A stretch of DNA of 64,000 bases, taken from positions 293,284-357,283 of the forward strand of contig NZ_LN929893.1 in NCBI RefSeq assembly GCF_001493375.1, read 5' to 3'. Within the stretch, counting starts at the first letter, position 1. Each line of letters begins with the position of its first letter. The position numbers were made by a program, and so were the translations under genes. Positions 10,033-19,621 of the stretch are shown here, piece by piece. Source of the stretch: Streptomyces specialis. Its GTDB lineage: Bacteria > Actinomycetota > Actinomycetes > Streptomycetales > Streptomycetaceae. The notes below the pieces were generated by a model. The model ran no database searches and was not told the DNA's origin. It was given only the letters and a program-made list of their open reading frames with translations.

Positions 10033-11628
10033 CTATCCCTTCTTGGCGATCTCCCCGAAGCGGAAGACGCCGGCGGCGTCCAGGGTCCACTGGAGGCCGT
10101 CGATGTCCGCGGCGGCGACGGCGTACTGCCGGCTCTGCGAGATCGGGATGAGCGGGAGTTCCTCGGCGACGATGTCCTGGAGCTCCGCGAAGTCGGCGGC
10201 GGTGCGGCTCCGGTCGGTCTCGGCGGCGGTGCCGGGGAGCAGTTCGTCGGTGATGCGCGGGGACTCGTAGTGGTTCGCCAGCACGCTGTCCTCGCCGAAG
10301 AAGGGCGCCGTGAAGTTCTCCGGGTCGGGGTAGTCGGGCACCCAGCCGCGGGCGTGGACGGCGTAGTCGCCCTCGGCCAGGCCCTGTTCGAAATTCTCGG
10401 CGCCGACCGTGCGGACCGTCGTGTCGAACAGGCCGCTCGCGTCGAGCTGGGCGGCGATGTGCTCGAACGCGGCGAGGGTGTCGGCGCCGAAGCGGGCCGG
10501 GCTGACCCACAGGGTCAGTTCGACCGGTTCGGTGATGCCGGACGCGCGCAGGGCCTCCTCGGCGGCACCGGGGTCGGGCCGGTCGCCGTAGCGGTCGAAG
10601 AAGGACGCGGTGTGGCCGGTGATCCCGGCCGGGACGACCGAGTACAGCGGCTCGGCGGTGCGCCGGTGGACGTCGCGGACGAGCGCGGTCCGGTCGATCA
10701 GGTGGGCCACGGCCCGCCGTACGCCGATGTCGCCCGCCACCGGGTCGTCCAGGTCGAACACGAGGTACCGCGCCTCGGGGCCGGTGCCGTCGACGACCTG
10801 GAGGGAGCTGTCGCCGCTGAGGGCGGCGGTCTCCAGCCCGGCGATGTCCCCGGCGGCGAGCCCGCGGTGGGCGACGTCCACGGCGCCGTCCCGGACGGCC
10901 TCGCCGAGCGCCTCCTGGTCGCCGTGGAAGAACCGCAGGGTCACTCCGGAGTTCCGCACCTCGGCGGGGCCGCGGTAGTCGCCGTTGACGCCGAAGACGG
11001 CCTCGTGGTCCTCGAAGCCCTCCAGGGTGTACGGACCGGAGCCGACGGCCTCGCCGTCGGTGCGCGGGGCGTCCGCCGGGTAGGCGCGGTGGTCGACGAT
11101 CGCCCCGGCGCCGGAGGCGATCTTCTGCGGGAAGGTGGCGTCGGGGCGGGTGAGGTGGAAGGTGACGGTGTGGTCGTCCGGGGTCTCGATCCGCGCGATG
11201 GTGGACAGCAGCGCCGCCGGGCCGTCGGGGTCGGCGATGCGCAGCGTCCGGTCGAAGGAGAACTTGACGTCCTGCGCGGTGAGTTCGTTGCCGTTGCTGA
11301 ACGTCAGGTCGTCGCGGAGGGCGCAGGTGTAGCGGCGGCTGACGCGGTCGGTGAAGCCGCACTGCTCGGCGGCCTCGGGGCGCGGTTCGGTGCCGCCGGG
11401 CGGGAAGCTCAGCAGGGACTGGAAGACGTTGCCGAAGAGCAGCCAGGACCCGGGGTCGTAGCCCGACGCCGGGTCCGTGGCGGGCACGTCGTCGGTCGTT
11501 CCGACGACGATCGGCGCGCCCTCGCCGGGGTCGCCGTCCCCGCCGATCAGGCCGCAGCCGCTCGCCAGCAGCGCGACGGCGAGTCCCACGGCGAGGGGGA
11601 GGGAGGTCCCCGGGGCGCGTTTCCTCAC
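10033..11628 (-). CDS. ABC transporter substrate-binding lipoprotein (peptide/SBP_bac_5)
   Basis: A 531-aa extracytoplasmic solute-binding protein of the oligopeptide/dipeptide family. A lipoprotein signal peptide is clear: MRKR, a hydrophobic stretch, then the lipobox LASGC with Cys25. The mature part has the family signature around LRDDLTFSNGNELTAQDVKF. No permease or ATPase genes are adjacent, so it is an orphan receptor or works with a transporter encoded elsewhere. The start is a GTG at 11628 behind a GAGGAA ribosome site. Confidence 0.9.
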   Translation of the reverse strand: MRKRAPGTSLPLAVGLAVALLASGCGLIGGDGDPGEGAPIVVGTTDDVPATDPASGYDPGSWLLFGNVFQSLLSFPPGGTEPRPEAAEQCGFTDRVSRRYTCALRDDLTFSNGNELTAQDVKFSFDRTLRIADPDGPAALLSTIARIETPDDHTVTFHLTRPDATFPQKIASGAGAIVDHRAYPADAPRTDGEAVGSGPYTLEGFEDHEAVFGVNGDYRGPAEVRNSGVTLRFFHGDQEALGEAVRDGAVDVAHRGLAAGDIAGLETAALSGDSSLQVVDGTGPEARYLVFDLDDPVAGDIGVRRAVAHLIDRTALVRDVHRRTAEPLYSVVPAGITGHTASFFDRYGDRPDPGAAEEALRASGITEPVELTLWVSPARFGADTLAAFEHIAAQLDASGLFDTTVRTVGAENFEQGLAEGDYAVHARGWVPDYPDPENFTAPFFGEDSVLANHYESPRITDELLPGTAAETDRSRTAADFAELQDIVAEELPLIPISQSRQYAVAAADIDGLQWTLDAAGVFRFGEIAKKG

Positions 11629-11670
11629 GTGGCTTCCTCGTGGTCCGCTGCGGATGGGCCGGGACGAACC

Positions 11671-12414
11671 CTAGACGGGCCGCACCGCCGGCCCGCGGCG
11701 AGATGGGTCGCGGACGGCGGGCCCGGCGGCCACCGCGCGCAGGAACGCCAGGGCGACGTCCGCCAGCGACGGGGCGACGACCCGGCCCTCGGCGGCGGGG
11801 TTCGGGGCCACGGAGGGCACCGCGATCACCCGGCAGCCGGCCGCCTCGGCGGAGGCGACACCGGTCGCGGTGTCCTCGACGGCGACGCAGCGCTCCGGGT
11901 CGGCGCCCAGGCGGGCGGCGGCGATCAGATACGGGTCGGGGTGCGGCTTGGTACGGGTCAGCTCGTCGCCGGCGACGGTGAGCGTGAAGTGCTCCGGGCC
12001 GAGCGAGAGGAGCATGCGGTCGATGACGGTCCGGTGGGAGGCGGAGACCAGGGCCGTGGGCAGCCCGTGGGCGGCCAGCTCGGTGAGCAGCCGCCGGGCG
12101 CCCGGCATCAGCGGCACGCCGCTCTCCAGGCGCCGCAGGAACGCGGCGTTCAGCAGGTCGCGCACCTGGTCCAGGCCGATGTCGGCGCCGGTCACCTCGA
12201 TCAGGTATCCGGCGCTGCGGGTCATCGGGCCGCCGACCACGACCTCGCGGTGCTCGTCCGCCAGCTCGTGGCCGAGGGCGCGGAACACCTCCACCTCGGC
12301 GTCCCACCAGAAGCCCTCGGTGTCGACCAGGGTGCCGTCCATGTCGAGGAGCACGGCCTGCGGGTCGGGGCCGAGGGGCATCGTGGTGTCGATGGCGGGC
12401 AGGGAACTCGTCAT
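11671..12414 (-). CDS. HAD-superfamily phosphatase/phosphomutase-like hydrolase
   Basis: A 247-aa HAD hydrolase of the beta-phosphoglucomutase-like subgroup. Motif I is LLDMDGTLVDT (nucleophile and acid/base aspartates), motif II is LVSASH, motif III Lys is in TRTKPHPDPY, and motif IV is CVAVEDTATGVASAEAAG. The helical cap follows motif I. The substrate is probably a sugar phosphate but cannot be read from sequence. The ATG at 12414 with GGAGG nine bases upstream is preferred to a GTG two codons earlier. It lies downstream of metH after a hairpin. Confidence 0.88.
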   Translation of the reverse strand: MTSSLPAIDTTMPLGPDPQAVLLDMDGTLVDTEGFWWDAEVEVFRALGHELADEHREVVVGGPMTRSAGYLIEVTGADIGLDQVRDLLNAAFLRRLESGVPLMPGARRLLTELAAHGLPTALVSASHRTVIDRMLLSLGPEHFTLTVAGDELTRTKPHPDPYLIAAARLGADPERCVAVEDTATGVASAEAAGCRVIAVPSVAPNPAAEGRVVAPSLADVALAFLRAVAAGPAVRDPSRRGPAVRPV

Positions 12415-12440
12415 CCGCACGCACCTCCGTAAGGAGCAAG

Positions 12441-12477
12441 CAGGCCGGCCGCCTCCGTTCGGGAGGCGACCGGCCTG
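12441..12477 (-). terminator. Hairpin between metH and the HAD gene
   Basis: A long GC-rich hairpin (CAGGCCGG then CGCCTCC, GTTC loop, complementary arm) with one mismatch lies 63 nt beyond the metH stop and just upstream of the HAD gene. It has no T-run, so it is a probable metH terminator or attenuating structure. Confidence 0.6.
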
Positions 12478-12540
12478 TACCGGACCGATCAGTCTACGTC
12501 GGCTGGGGGAAAGTCGCCTCCGTCATGACAGCGGTCCGAT

Positions 12541-15500
12541 CTAGCGCGCGTTGAAATAGTTGGCTTCGGGATGGTGAAGGATGATCGCGTCCGTGGACTG
12601 CTCGGGGTGGAGCTGGAACTCCTCGGAGAGCGTCACCCCGATGCGCTCGGGCTCCAGCAGCGCGGCGATCTTGGCGCGGTCCTCCAGGTCGGGGCAGGCG
12701 GGGTAGCCCAGCGAGTAGCGGCAGCCCTGGTACTCGGTGCGGAACATCCCGGTCAGCTCGGCCGGGTCCTGGCCGGCGATGCCCAGCTCGTCCCTGACGC
12801 GGGCGTGCCAGTACTCGGCGAGCGCCTCGGCGAGCTGGACGGACAGGCCGTGCAGCTCCATGTAGTCGCGGTAGGCGTTGGCCTCGAACAGCTCGGCGGT
12901 GGCCTCGCTGACGCGGGGGCCGACGGTGACCGTCTGGAGGGCCACCACGTCGGTCTCGCCGCTCTCCGCCGGGCGGAAGAAGTCGGCCAGGCACAGGTAC
13001 CGGCCGCGCCGCTGGCGGGGGAAGGTGAAGCGGGTCCGTTCCTTGCCGTCGTCGTCGAGGATGACCAGGTCGTCGCCCTCGGCGTGACAGGGGAAGTACC
13101 CGTAGACGACGGCGGCCTGGAGCAGGTTCTCGGTGTGCAGCCGGTCCAGCCAGCCGCGCAGCCGGGGGCGCCCCTCGGTCTCGACCAGCTCGGCGTAGTC
13201 GGGCCCCTCGCCGGTCCTGGCGGCCTTCAGGCCCCACTGCCCCTTGAACAGGGCGTCCTCGTCGAGCCAGTCCGCGTAGTCCTTCAGGGGGATGCCCTTG
13301 ACGACGCGGGTCCCGGTGAACGGCGCCGCCGGCAGCGGCACGTCGGTGGCCGTGGCGGAACGGGCCGGGACGTCGGTCTCCTCGCCCTCGGGGAGCCGCG
13401 GGGTGCGGGAGGTGACGCGGCGCTGCTTCAGCTCCGGGAGCGTGGCGCCGGGGACGCCGCGCTTGACCGCGATCAGGGCGTCCATCAGCCGCAGGCCCTC
13501 GAAGGCGTCGCGGGCGTAGCGGACCTCGCCCTGGTAGACCTCGTGGAGGTCCTGCTCGACGTAGGCGCGGGTGAGGGCGGCGCCGCCGAGGATGACGGGG
13601 TAGTCGGCCGCCATGCCGCGCCGGTTCAGCTCCTCCAGGTTCTCCTTCATGATCACCGTGGACTTCACCAGCAGCCCGGACATGCCGATCACGTCGGCGC
13701 GGTGCTCGGCCGCCGCGTCGAGGATGGCGGAGACCGGCTGCTTGATGCCGAGGTTGACCACGTTGTAGCCGTTGTTGGTCAGGATGATGTCGACCAGGTT
13801 CTTGCCGATGTCGTGGACGTCGCCGCGCACGGTGGCCAGGACGATGGTGCCCTTGCCGTCGTCGTCGGTCTTCTCCATGTGCGGTTCGAGGTGGGCGACG
13901 GCCGCCTTCATGACCTCGGCCGACTGGAGGACGAACGGGAGCTGCATCTGTCCCGAGCCGAACAGCTCGCCGACGACCTTCATCCCGGCGAGCAGGGTCT
14001 CGTTGACGATCTCCAGGGCGGGCCGCTCGGCCAGCGCCTCGTCGAGGTCGGCCTCCAGGCCGTTGCGCTCGCCGTCGATGATGCGCCGCTGGAGGCGCTC
14101 CTCGAGGGGCAGCGCCAGCAGCTCCTCGGCCTTGCCGGCCCGCATGGACTTCGCGTCCACGCCCTCGAACAGCTCCAGGAACCGTTGCAGCGGGTCGTAG
14201 CCCTCGCGGCGCCGGTCGTAGATCAGGTCGCGGGCGACCTCGACGTGCGCGGGGTCGATACGGGCGATGGGCAGGATCTTCGCGGCGTGCACGATGGCCG
14301 AGTCCAGACCGGCCTGGACGCACTCGTCGAGGAAGACGGAGTTGAGGACCAGACGGGCGGCCGGGTTGAGGCCGAAGGAGATGTTGGACAGGCCGAGCGT
14401 GGTCTGCACGTCGGGGTGGCGGCGCTTCAGCTCGCGGATCGCCTCGATGGTGCTGAGGCCGTCCTTGCGGGACTCCTCCTGACCCGTGCAGATGGTGAAG
14501 GTCAGGCAGTCGATGATGATGTCGGAGACGTGCACGCCCCAGTTGCCGGTGAGGTCGGCGATCAGCCGCTCGGCGATGGCGACCTTGTGCTCGGGGGTGC
14601 GGGCCTGGCCCTGCTCGTCGATGGTGAGGGCCATCAGGGCGGCGCCGTGCTCGGTGGCGAGGCGGGTCACGCGGGTGAAGCGGGAGTCGGGGCCGTCGCC
14701 GTCCTCGTAGTTCACCGAGTTGATGACGGCCCGGCCGCCGAGCTTCTCCAGACCGGCCTCCAGCACGGCGGGCTCGGTGGAGTCCAGCACGATGGGCAGC
14801 GTGGAGGCGGTGGCGAGACGGCCCGCCAGCTCGGCCATGTCCGCGACACCGTCCCGGCCCACGTAGTCCACGCACAGGTCGAGCATGTGGGCGCCCTCGC
14901 GGATCTGTTCGCGGGCCAGCTCCACGCAGTCGTCCCAGCGGCCTTCGAGCATCGCCTCGCGGAACTTCTTGGACCCGTTGGCGTTGGTGCGCTCGCCGAT
15001 GGCCAGGTACGAGGTGTCCTGCCGGAAGGGCACGGTCTGGTAGAGCGACGAGGCGCCGGGCTCGGGCCGCGGGTCGCGGGGGGCGGGGCTCACGTCCCGC
15101 ACCCGCTCCACGACCTGCCGCAGGTGCTCGGGGGTGGTGCCGCAGCAGCCGCCGATCAGGGAGAGGCCGAACTCGCCGATGAACGATTCGTGCGCGTCGG
15201 CCAGTTCGGCGGCGGAGAGCGGGTAGTGGGCGCCGTCCTTGCCGAGGACGGGCAGTCCGGCGTTGGGCATGCAGGACAACGGCACGCGGGCGTGCCGGGC
15301 CAGGTACCGCAGGTGCTCGCTCATCTCGGCGGGGCCGGTGGCGCAGTTCAGCCCGATCATGTCGATGCCGAGGGGTTCCAGCGCGGTGAGTGCGGCGCCG
15401 ATCTCGGAGCCCAGGAGCATGGTGCCGGTGGTCTCGACGGTGACCTGGACGATCAGCGGCAGGTCGGCGCCGGCGGCGGTCAGGGCGCGCCGGGCGCCGA

Positions 15501-16053
15501 GCACCGCGGCCTTGGTCTGGAGCAGGTCCTGGCTGGTCTCCACCAGCAGCGCGTCGGCGCCGCCGGCGATCAGGCCCTCGGCGTTCTGCTGGTAGGCGTC
15601 GCGCAGGGGCGCGTAGGTGACGTGGCCGAGGGAGGGCAGCTTCGTGCCGGGCCCCATGGAGCCCAGGACCCAGCGCTGGCGTCCGTCGGCGGCGGTGTAC
15701 CCGTCGGCGGCCTCGCGGGCGATCGCGGCGCCCGCCCGGGACAGCTCGAACACGCGGTGGGGGATGTCGTACTCCCCCAGGGCGGCGAGGTTGGCACCGA
15801 AGGTGTTGGTCTCCACGCAGTCGACGCCGGCGTCGAAGTAGGCGCGGTGCACGGTGGCGACGATGTCGGGGCGGGTGACGTTGAGCACCTCGTTGCAGCC
15901 TTCGAGCTGCTCGAAGTCCTCCAGCGTCGGGTCCTGCGCCTGCAGCATGGTGCCCATCCCGCCGTCGGCGACCACGACGCGGGAGGCGAAGGCCGCGCGG
16001 AGGGCGGCGGCCCGCTGGGACTGGGGGACGGACGGTGAACTGGAAGAGACCAT
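12541..16053 (-). CDS. metH: Cobalamin-dependent methionine synthase
   Basis: A 1170-aa enzyme transferring a methyl group from methyltetrahydrofolate via cobalamin to homocysteine. All four modules are present: homocysteine-binding barrel (about 1-330, zinc cysteines in GGCCGTTPEHL), pterin-binding barrel (about 345-610, AIGERTNANGSKKF), cobalamin cap and Rossmann domain (about 640-900, VRGDVHDIGKNLV with the Co-ligating His), and a SAM-binding activation domain (about 930-1170, ending in the usual EEFQLHPEQSTDAII). Full length. It is the final step for the homoserine-to-homocysteine route encoded by metX/metY at 40-42 kb. No B12 riboswitch was recognised upstream. Confidence 0.97.
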   Translation of the reverse strand: MVSSSSPSVPQSQRAAALRAAFASRVVVADGGMGTMLQAQDPTLEDFEQLEGCNEVLNVTRPDIVATVHRAYFDAGVDCVETNTFGANLAALGEYDIPHRVFELSRAGAAIAREAADGYTAADGRQRWVLGSMGPGTKLPSLGHVTYAPLRDAYQQNAEGLIAGGADALLVETSQDLLQTKAAVLGARRALTAAGADLPLIVQVTVETTGTMLLGSEIGAALTALEPLGIDMIGLNCATGPAEMSEHLRYLARHARVPLSCMPNAGLPVLGKDGAHYPLSAAELADAHESFIGEFGLSLIGGCCGTTPEHLRQVVERVRDVSPAPRDPRPEPGASSLYQTVPFRQDTSYLAIGERTNANGSKKFREAMLEGRWDDCVELAREQIREGAHMLDLCVDYVGRDGVADMAELAGRLATASTLPIVLDSTEPAVLEAGLEKLGGRAVINSVNYEDGDGPDSRFTRVTRLATEHGAALMALTIDEQGQARTPEHKVAIAERLIADLTGNWGVHVSDIIIDCLTFTICTGQEESRKDGLSTIEAIRELKRRHPDVQTTLGLSNISFGLNPAARLVLNSVFLDECVQAGLDSAIVHAAKILPIARIDPAHVEVARDLIYDRRREGYDPLQRFLELFEGVDAKSMRAGKAEELLALPLEERLQRRIIDGERNGLEADLDEALAERPALEIVNETLLAGMKVVGELFGSGQMQLPFVLQSAEVMKAAVAHLEPHMEKTDDDGKGTIVLATVRGDVHDIGKNLVDIILTNNGYNVVNLGIKQPVSAILDAAAEHRADVIGMSGLLVKSTVIMKENLEELNRRGMAADYPVILGGAALTRAYVEQDLHEVYQGEVRYARDAFEGLRLMDALIAVKRGVPGATLPELKQRRVTSRTPRLPEGEETDVPARSATATDVPLPAAPFTGTRVVKGIPLKDYADWLDEDALFKGQWGLKAARTGEGPDYAELVETEGRPRLRGWLDRLHTENLLQAAVVYGYFPCHAEGDDLVILDDDGKERTRFTFPRQRRGRYLCLADFFRPAESGETDVVALQTVTVGPRVSEATAELFEANAYRDYMELHGLSVQLAEALAEYWHARVRDELGIAGQDPAELTGMFRTEYQGCRYSLGYPACPDLEDRAKIAALLEPERIGVTLSEEFQLHPEQSTDAIILHHPEANYFNAR

Positions 16054-16217
16054 GGAAGTGCTCCCGGGAGGTGCGACGGCTGTCGGCTATGCGCGTTCCC
16101 GCGGAAAGCGCACCAGGTCAGACTAACTGCCGGGAGCCCGCGCCGAGGAGTCCTTCCGGAGCGTGGGCCGCCGTAGACTCGTGCCCGCTACAAGGGGTAT
16201 CGACATAACCCGCTACC

Positions 16218-16234
16218 GTTCGACATTGTCGAAC
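16218..16234. promoter_or_regulatory. GylR operator candidate O1
   Basis: A perfect 17-nt palindrome, GTTCGACATTGTCGAAC, about 40 nt before the gylR start. A 14/17 match recurs upstream of glpF at 17116-17132. The repetition at both regulated promoters of an IclR-type glycerol regulator supports an operator and autoregulation. Confidence 0.75.
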
Positions 16235-16273
16235 GCCGCAGAGGCATGACGCCGGAGACCAGGAGGCTGCCCC

Positions 16274-17038
16274 ATGGCCCGCACCATCCAGTCACTCGAG
16301 CGAGCCGCGGCGGTGCTGCGGCTGCTGGCCGGGGGCGAGCGACGGCTGGGGCTGTCCGACATCGCCTCGGCCATCGGACTGGCCAAGGCGACCACCCACG
16401 GCCTGCTGCGCACCCTCCAGCAGGAGGGATTCGTCGAGCAGGACGTCCACTCGGGCAAGTACCAGCTCGGGGCCGAGCTGCTGCGGCTGGGCAACAGCTA
16501 CCTCGACGTGCACGAGCTGCGGGCCCGCGCCCTGGTCTGGACGGACGACCTGGCCAGGTCGAGCGGGGAGAGCGCCTATCTGGGGGTGCTGCACCAGCGG
16601 GGCGTGCTCATCGTCCACCACGTCTTCCGGCCGGACGACAGCCGGCAGGTGCTGGAGGTCGGCGCGATGCAGCCGCTGCACAGCACCGCGCTGGGCAAGG
16701 TGCTGGCCGCCTACGACCCGGTGGCGCACAACGAGGTCATGGAGGACGCGTTCCCGGCGATCACGGAGCGGACCGTGACGGACCCGGCCGAGTTCGAGAA
16801 GGGGCTCGAAGAGGTCAGATCCCGGGGCTGGGCGAGCGACCTCGGCGAGACCTGGGACGGGGTGGCGTCGATCGCCGCGCCGATCCTGGACCGCCGCAAG
16901 ATGCCGGTCGGCGCGGTGGGCATCACCGGGGCGGTGGAGCGCATGCAGCAGGGCGGCACGCTCCACGCGCGCCTCGTGGCGGCGGTGCGCGACTGCGCCC
17001 GCTCCGTCTCGCGCGATCTGGGCGCCGGGCGCTTCTAG
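16274..17038 (+). CDS. gylR: IclR-family glycerol operon regulator GylR
   Basis: A 254-aa IclR-type transcription factor. The N-terminal winged HTH ([20 protein letters not shown], then [20 protein letters not shown]) is followed by the IclR effector domain ([19 protein letters not shown] and [11 protein letters not shown]). It precedes glpF-glpK-glpD exactly as gylR precedes the glycerol operon in S. coelicolor, where glycerol 3-phosphate relieves repression. A perfect palindrome lies in its own promoter and a near copy in that of glpF, arguing for control of both transcripts. Confidence 0.95.
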   Translation: MARTIQSLERAAAVLRLLAGGERRLGLSDIASAIGLAKATTHGLLRTLQQEGFVEQDVHSGKYQLGAELLRLGNSYLDVHELRARALVWTDDLARSSGESAYLGVLHQRGVLIVHHVFRPDDSRQVLEVGAMQPLHSTALGKVLAAYDPVAHNEVMEDAFPAITERTVTDPAEFEKGLEEVRSRGWASDLGETWDGVASIAAPILDRRKMPVGAVGITGAVERMQQGGTLHARLVAAVRDCARSVSRDLGAGRF

Positions 17039-17115
17039 GACAAAGCAGGCATCATGGGTCATCTGTGACCTGCCCCTTGACGGGGGCTGTTCCGAGGAGA
17101 AAACTGCCGGTCAAC

Positions 17116-17132
17116 GGTCGACAATGCCGAAC
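17116..17132. promoter_or_regulatory. GylR operator candidate O2 upstream of glpF
   Basis: GGTCGACAATGCCGAAC matches the perfect palindrome in front of gylR at 14 of 17 positions. It sits about 56 nt before the glpF start, between gylR and the structural glycerol genes, so it probably controls the glpFKD transcript. Confidence 0.7.
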
Positions 17133-17187
17133 AACGGACGAGAGTCGGCCCGGCAGATCCCTGGGCGAAGGACAAAGGAGTCACCGG

Positions 17188-18000
17188 TTGTCCAGTTCTG
17201 ACATCTTCTTCGGCGAGGTCCTCGGCACCACCGTGCTGATCCTGCTCGGCGGCGGCGTGGTCGCCGGGGTGGTCCTCAAGAGATCCAAGGCGTTCGGCGC
17301 CGGCTGGGTGGCGATCACCCTCGGGTGGGGCATCGCCGTGCTCTCCGGTGTGTACGTCTCCACGCAGCTCTCGGGCGCGCATCTCAACCCCGCCGTCACC
17401 CTCGGCATCGCCATCGACAGTGGCGAGTGGGGCGATGTCCCGACCTATGTCGCCGGCCAGATGGCCGGCGCCATGCTGGGAGCCGTGCTGGTGTGGCTGG
17501 CCTACTACGGACACTTCCAGGCCCATCTGACCGACCGCGAGATCGTCGGCGGATCGGAGACCCCGGGACCGGCGGCCGTCGAGGAGACGCGCACGGCCGA
17601 GGAGCGCCCGCCGTCCCGGCGTGGCGAGCCGGGACCGGTGCTCGGGATCTTCTCGACCGCCCCGGAGATCCGGAACACCGTGCAGAACCTGGCGACCGAG
17701 ATCATCGGCACCGCCGTCCTGGTCCTGCTGGTCCTGGGCATCGGCCTGAACGAAGGACTCACCGTCTCCGGCACCGGCGGCCTGATGGTCGCCCTGGTCG
17801 TGGTCGGCATCGGCCTGTCCCTCGGCGGTCCGACCGGGTACGCCATCAACCCGGCCCGTGACCTCGGGCCGCGCATCGTGCACGCGCTCCTGCCCCTGCC
17901 CAACAAGGGCGGCTCCGACTGGAGCTACGCCTGGATCCCGGTCGTCGGCCCGCTCATCGGCGGCGCCCTCGCGGCCGGCGTCCACACCTTGCTTTTCTGA
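17188..18000 (+). CDS. glpF: Glycerol facilitator (aquaglyceroporin) GlpF
   Basis: A 270-aa MIP-family channel for glycerol uptake in the cytoplasmic membrane. Both pore half-helix motifs are present: [12 protein letters not shown] and [13 protein letters not shown]; the Asp after the second NPAR is the glycerol-channel signature. Six hydrophobic segments fit the family. A hydrophilic insert of about 45 residues ([11 protein letters not shown] to APEIRN) separates the two halves. The start is a TTG at 17188, with AAAGGAG seven bases upstream; the reading frame stays open far upstream but overlaps gylR out of frame. First structural gene of the glycerol operon. Confidence 0.94.
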   Translation: MSSSDIFFGEVLGTTVLILLGGGVVAGVVLKRSKAFGAGWVAITLGWGIAVLSGVYVSTQLSGAHLNPAVTLGIAIDSGEWGDVPTYVAGQMAGAMLGAVLVWLAYYGHFQAHLTDREIVGGSETPGPAAVEETRTAEERPPSRRGEPGPVLGIFSTAPEIRNTVQNLATEIIGTAVLVLLVLGIGLNEGLTVSGTGGLMVALVVVGIGLSLGGPTGYAINPARDLGPRIVHALLPLPNKGGSDWSYAWIPVVGPLIGGALAAGVHTLLF

Positions 18001-18039
18001 CCCACGAGCCGCCCGGACACCGATCAGGAGCCGCGACCC

Positions 18040-19584
18040 ATGACCGACAGACACGACGCCGACCTCTCCTCCGCCCCGCGCCAGTACGTCGCCGCCATCG
18101 ACCAGGGCACCACGTCCAGCCGCTGCATCGTCTTCGACCACGACGGGCGCATCGTCTCGGTGGACCAGAAGGAACACGAGCAGATCTTTCCCAAGCCCGG
18201 CTGGGTCGAACACAATGCCGCGGAGATCTGGACGAACGTCCAGGAGGTGGTCGCCGGCGCCCTGGAGAAGGCGCAGATCACCAAGGAGCAGGTCCAGGCG
18301 ATCGGCATCACCAACCAGCGCGAGACCACTCTGCTGTGGGACCGGACGACCGGCGAGCCGGTGCACAACGCCATCGTCTGGCAGGACACCCGCACCGACG
18401 CCCTCTGCCGCGAACTGGGCCGCAACGTCGGCCAGGACCGCTTCCGCCGCGAGACCGGCCTGCCGCTGTCGTCCTACTTCGCCGGCCCGAAGATCCGCTG
18501 GCTCCTGGACAACGTCGAGGGCCTGCGGGAGCGCGCCGAACGCGGCGACATCCTCTTCGGCACCATGGACTCCTGGGTCATCTGGAACCTCACCGGCGGC
18601 CCCGACGGCGGCGTGCACGTCACCGACGTCACCAACGCCTCCCGGACGCTGCTGATGAGCCTGCGCTCCATGGAGTGGGACGAGCGCATCTGCGCCTCGA
18701 TCGGCGTCCCGACCGCCGTCCTGCCCGAGATCCGTTCCTCCGCCGAGGTCTACGGCACCGCCAAGGGCGGCGCGCTGGACGGCGTCCCGGTCGCCTCCGC
18801 CCTCGGTGACCAGCAGGCCGCGCTCTTCGGCCAGACCTGCTTCGAGGTCGGCGAGGCCAAGTCCACCTACGGCACGGGCACGTTCCTGCTGATGAACACC
18901 GGAAACGAGGCGATCAACTCCTACGCCGGCCTCATCACCACCGTCGGCTACCGCATCGGCGACCAGGCGCCGGTCTACGCGCTGGAGGGCTCCATCGCCG
19001 TCACCGGCGCCCTCGTCCAGTGGATGCGCGACCAGATGGGCCTGATCAACAGCGCGGCCGAGATCGAGACCCTCGCCCTGACGGTCGAGGACAACGGCGG
19101 CGCGTACTTCGTGCCCGCCTTCTCCGGCCTGTTCGCGCCGTACTGGCGCTCCGACGCCCGCGGCGTCATCGCCGGCCTGACCCGTTACGTCACCAAGGCG
19201 CACATCGCCCGTGCCGTGCTGGAGGCCACCGCCTGGCAGACCCGCGAGATCGTGGACGCCATGAAGAAGGACTCCGGCGTCGAGCTGACCGCGCTGAAGG
19301 TCGACGGCGGCATGACGTCCAACAACCTGCTGATGCAGAACATCTCGGACTTCCTCGACGCGCCCGTCGTCCGCCCGATGGTCTCGGAGACCACCTGCCT
19401 CGGCGCCGCCTACGCCGCCGGCCTCGCGGTGGGCTTCTGGTCCGGCACCGACGAGCTGCGCGCCAACTGGCGCCGGGCCGCCGAGTGGAACCCGCAGATG
19501 GACCCGGCCGCACGCGACCGCGAGTACCAGTTCTGGCTGAAGGCCGTCCAGCGCACCATGGGCTGGCTGGACGAGACCGACTGA
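18040..19584 (+). CDS. glpK: Glycerol kinase
   Basis: A 514-aa FGGY-family kinase converting glycerol to sn-glycerol 3-phosphate with ATP. It begins with the phosphate-binding [16 protein letters not shown] and shows the family landmarks [35 protein letters not shown] and [13 protein letters not shown]. Normal length and complete. It lies 39 nt after glpF and 37 nt before glpD, with ribosome sites before each, so it is probably co-transcribed. Confidence 0.97.
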   Translation: MTDRHDADLSSAPRQYVAAIDQGTTSSRCIVFDHDGRIVSVDQKEHEQIFPKPGWVEHNAAEIWTNVQEVVAGALEKAQITKEQVQAIGITNQRETTLLWDRTTGEPVHNAIVWQDTRTDALCRELGRNVGQDRFRRETGLPLSSYFAGPKIRWLLDNVEGLRERAERGDILFGTMDSWVIWNLTGGPDGGVHVTDVTNASRTLLMSLRSMEWDERICASIGVPTAVLPEIRSSAEVYGTAKGGALDGVPVASALGDQQAALFGQTCFEVGEAKSTYGTGTFLLMNTGNEAINSYAGLITTVGYRIGDQAPVYALEGSIAVTGALVQWMRDQMGLINSAAEIETLALTVEDNGGAYFVPAFSGLFAPYWRSDARGVIAGLTRYVTKAHIARAVLEATAWQTREIVDAMKKDSGVELTALKVDGGMTSNNLLMQNISDFLDAPVVRPMVSETTCLGAAYAAGLAVGFWSGTDELRANWRRAAEWNPQMDPAARDREYQFWLKAVQRTMGWLDETD

Positions 19585-19621
19585 CAGGACGCAGACCCAC
19601 AGCACCGACCGACGTGGAGAG

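Noticed and set aside
12571..16038. 1155-codon plus-strand open frame opposite metH
   Set aside because: MetH on the minus strand is full length with all catalytic motifs; the opposite frame is a GC-bias shadow.
16054..16217. Cobalamin or SAM riboswitch upstream of metH
   Set aside because: No conserved B12 box or SAM riboswitch core was recognised in the 164 nt leader.
16246..17187. Open frame upstream of glpF suggesting a larger fusion protein
   Set aside because: It overlaps gylR out of frame and has no homology; a TTG start at 17188 with AAAGGAG fits GlpF length.
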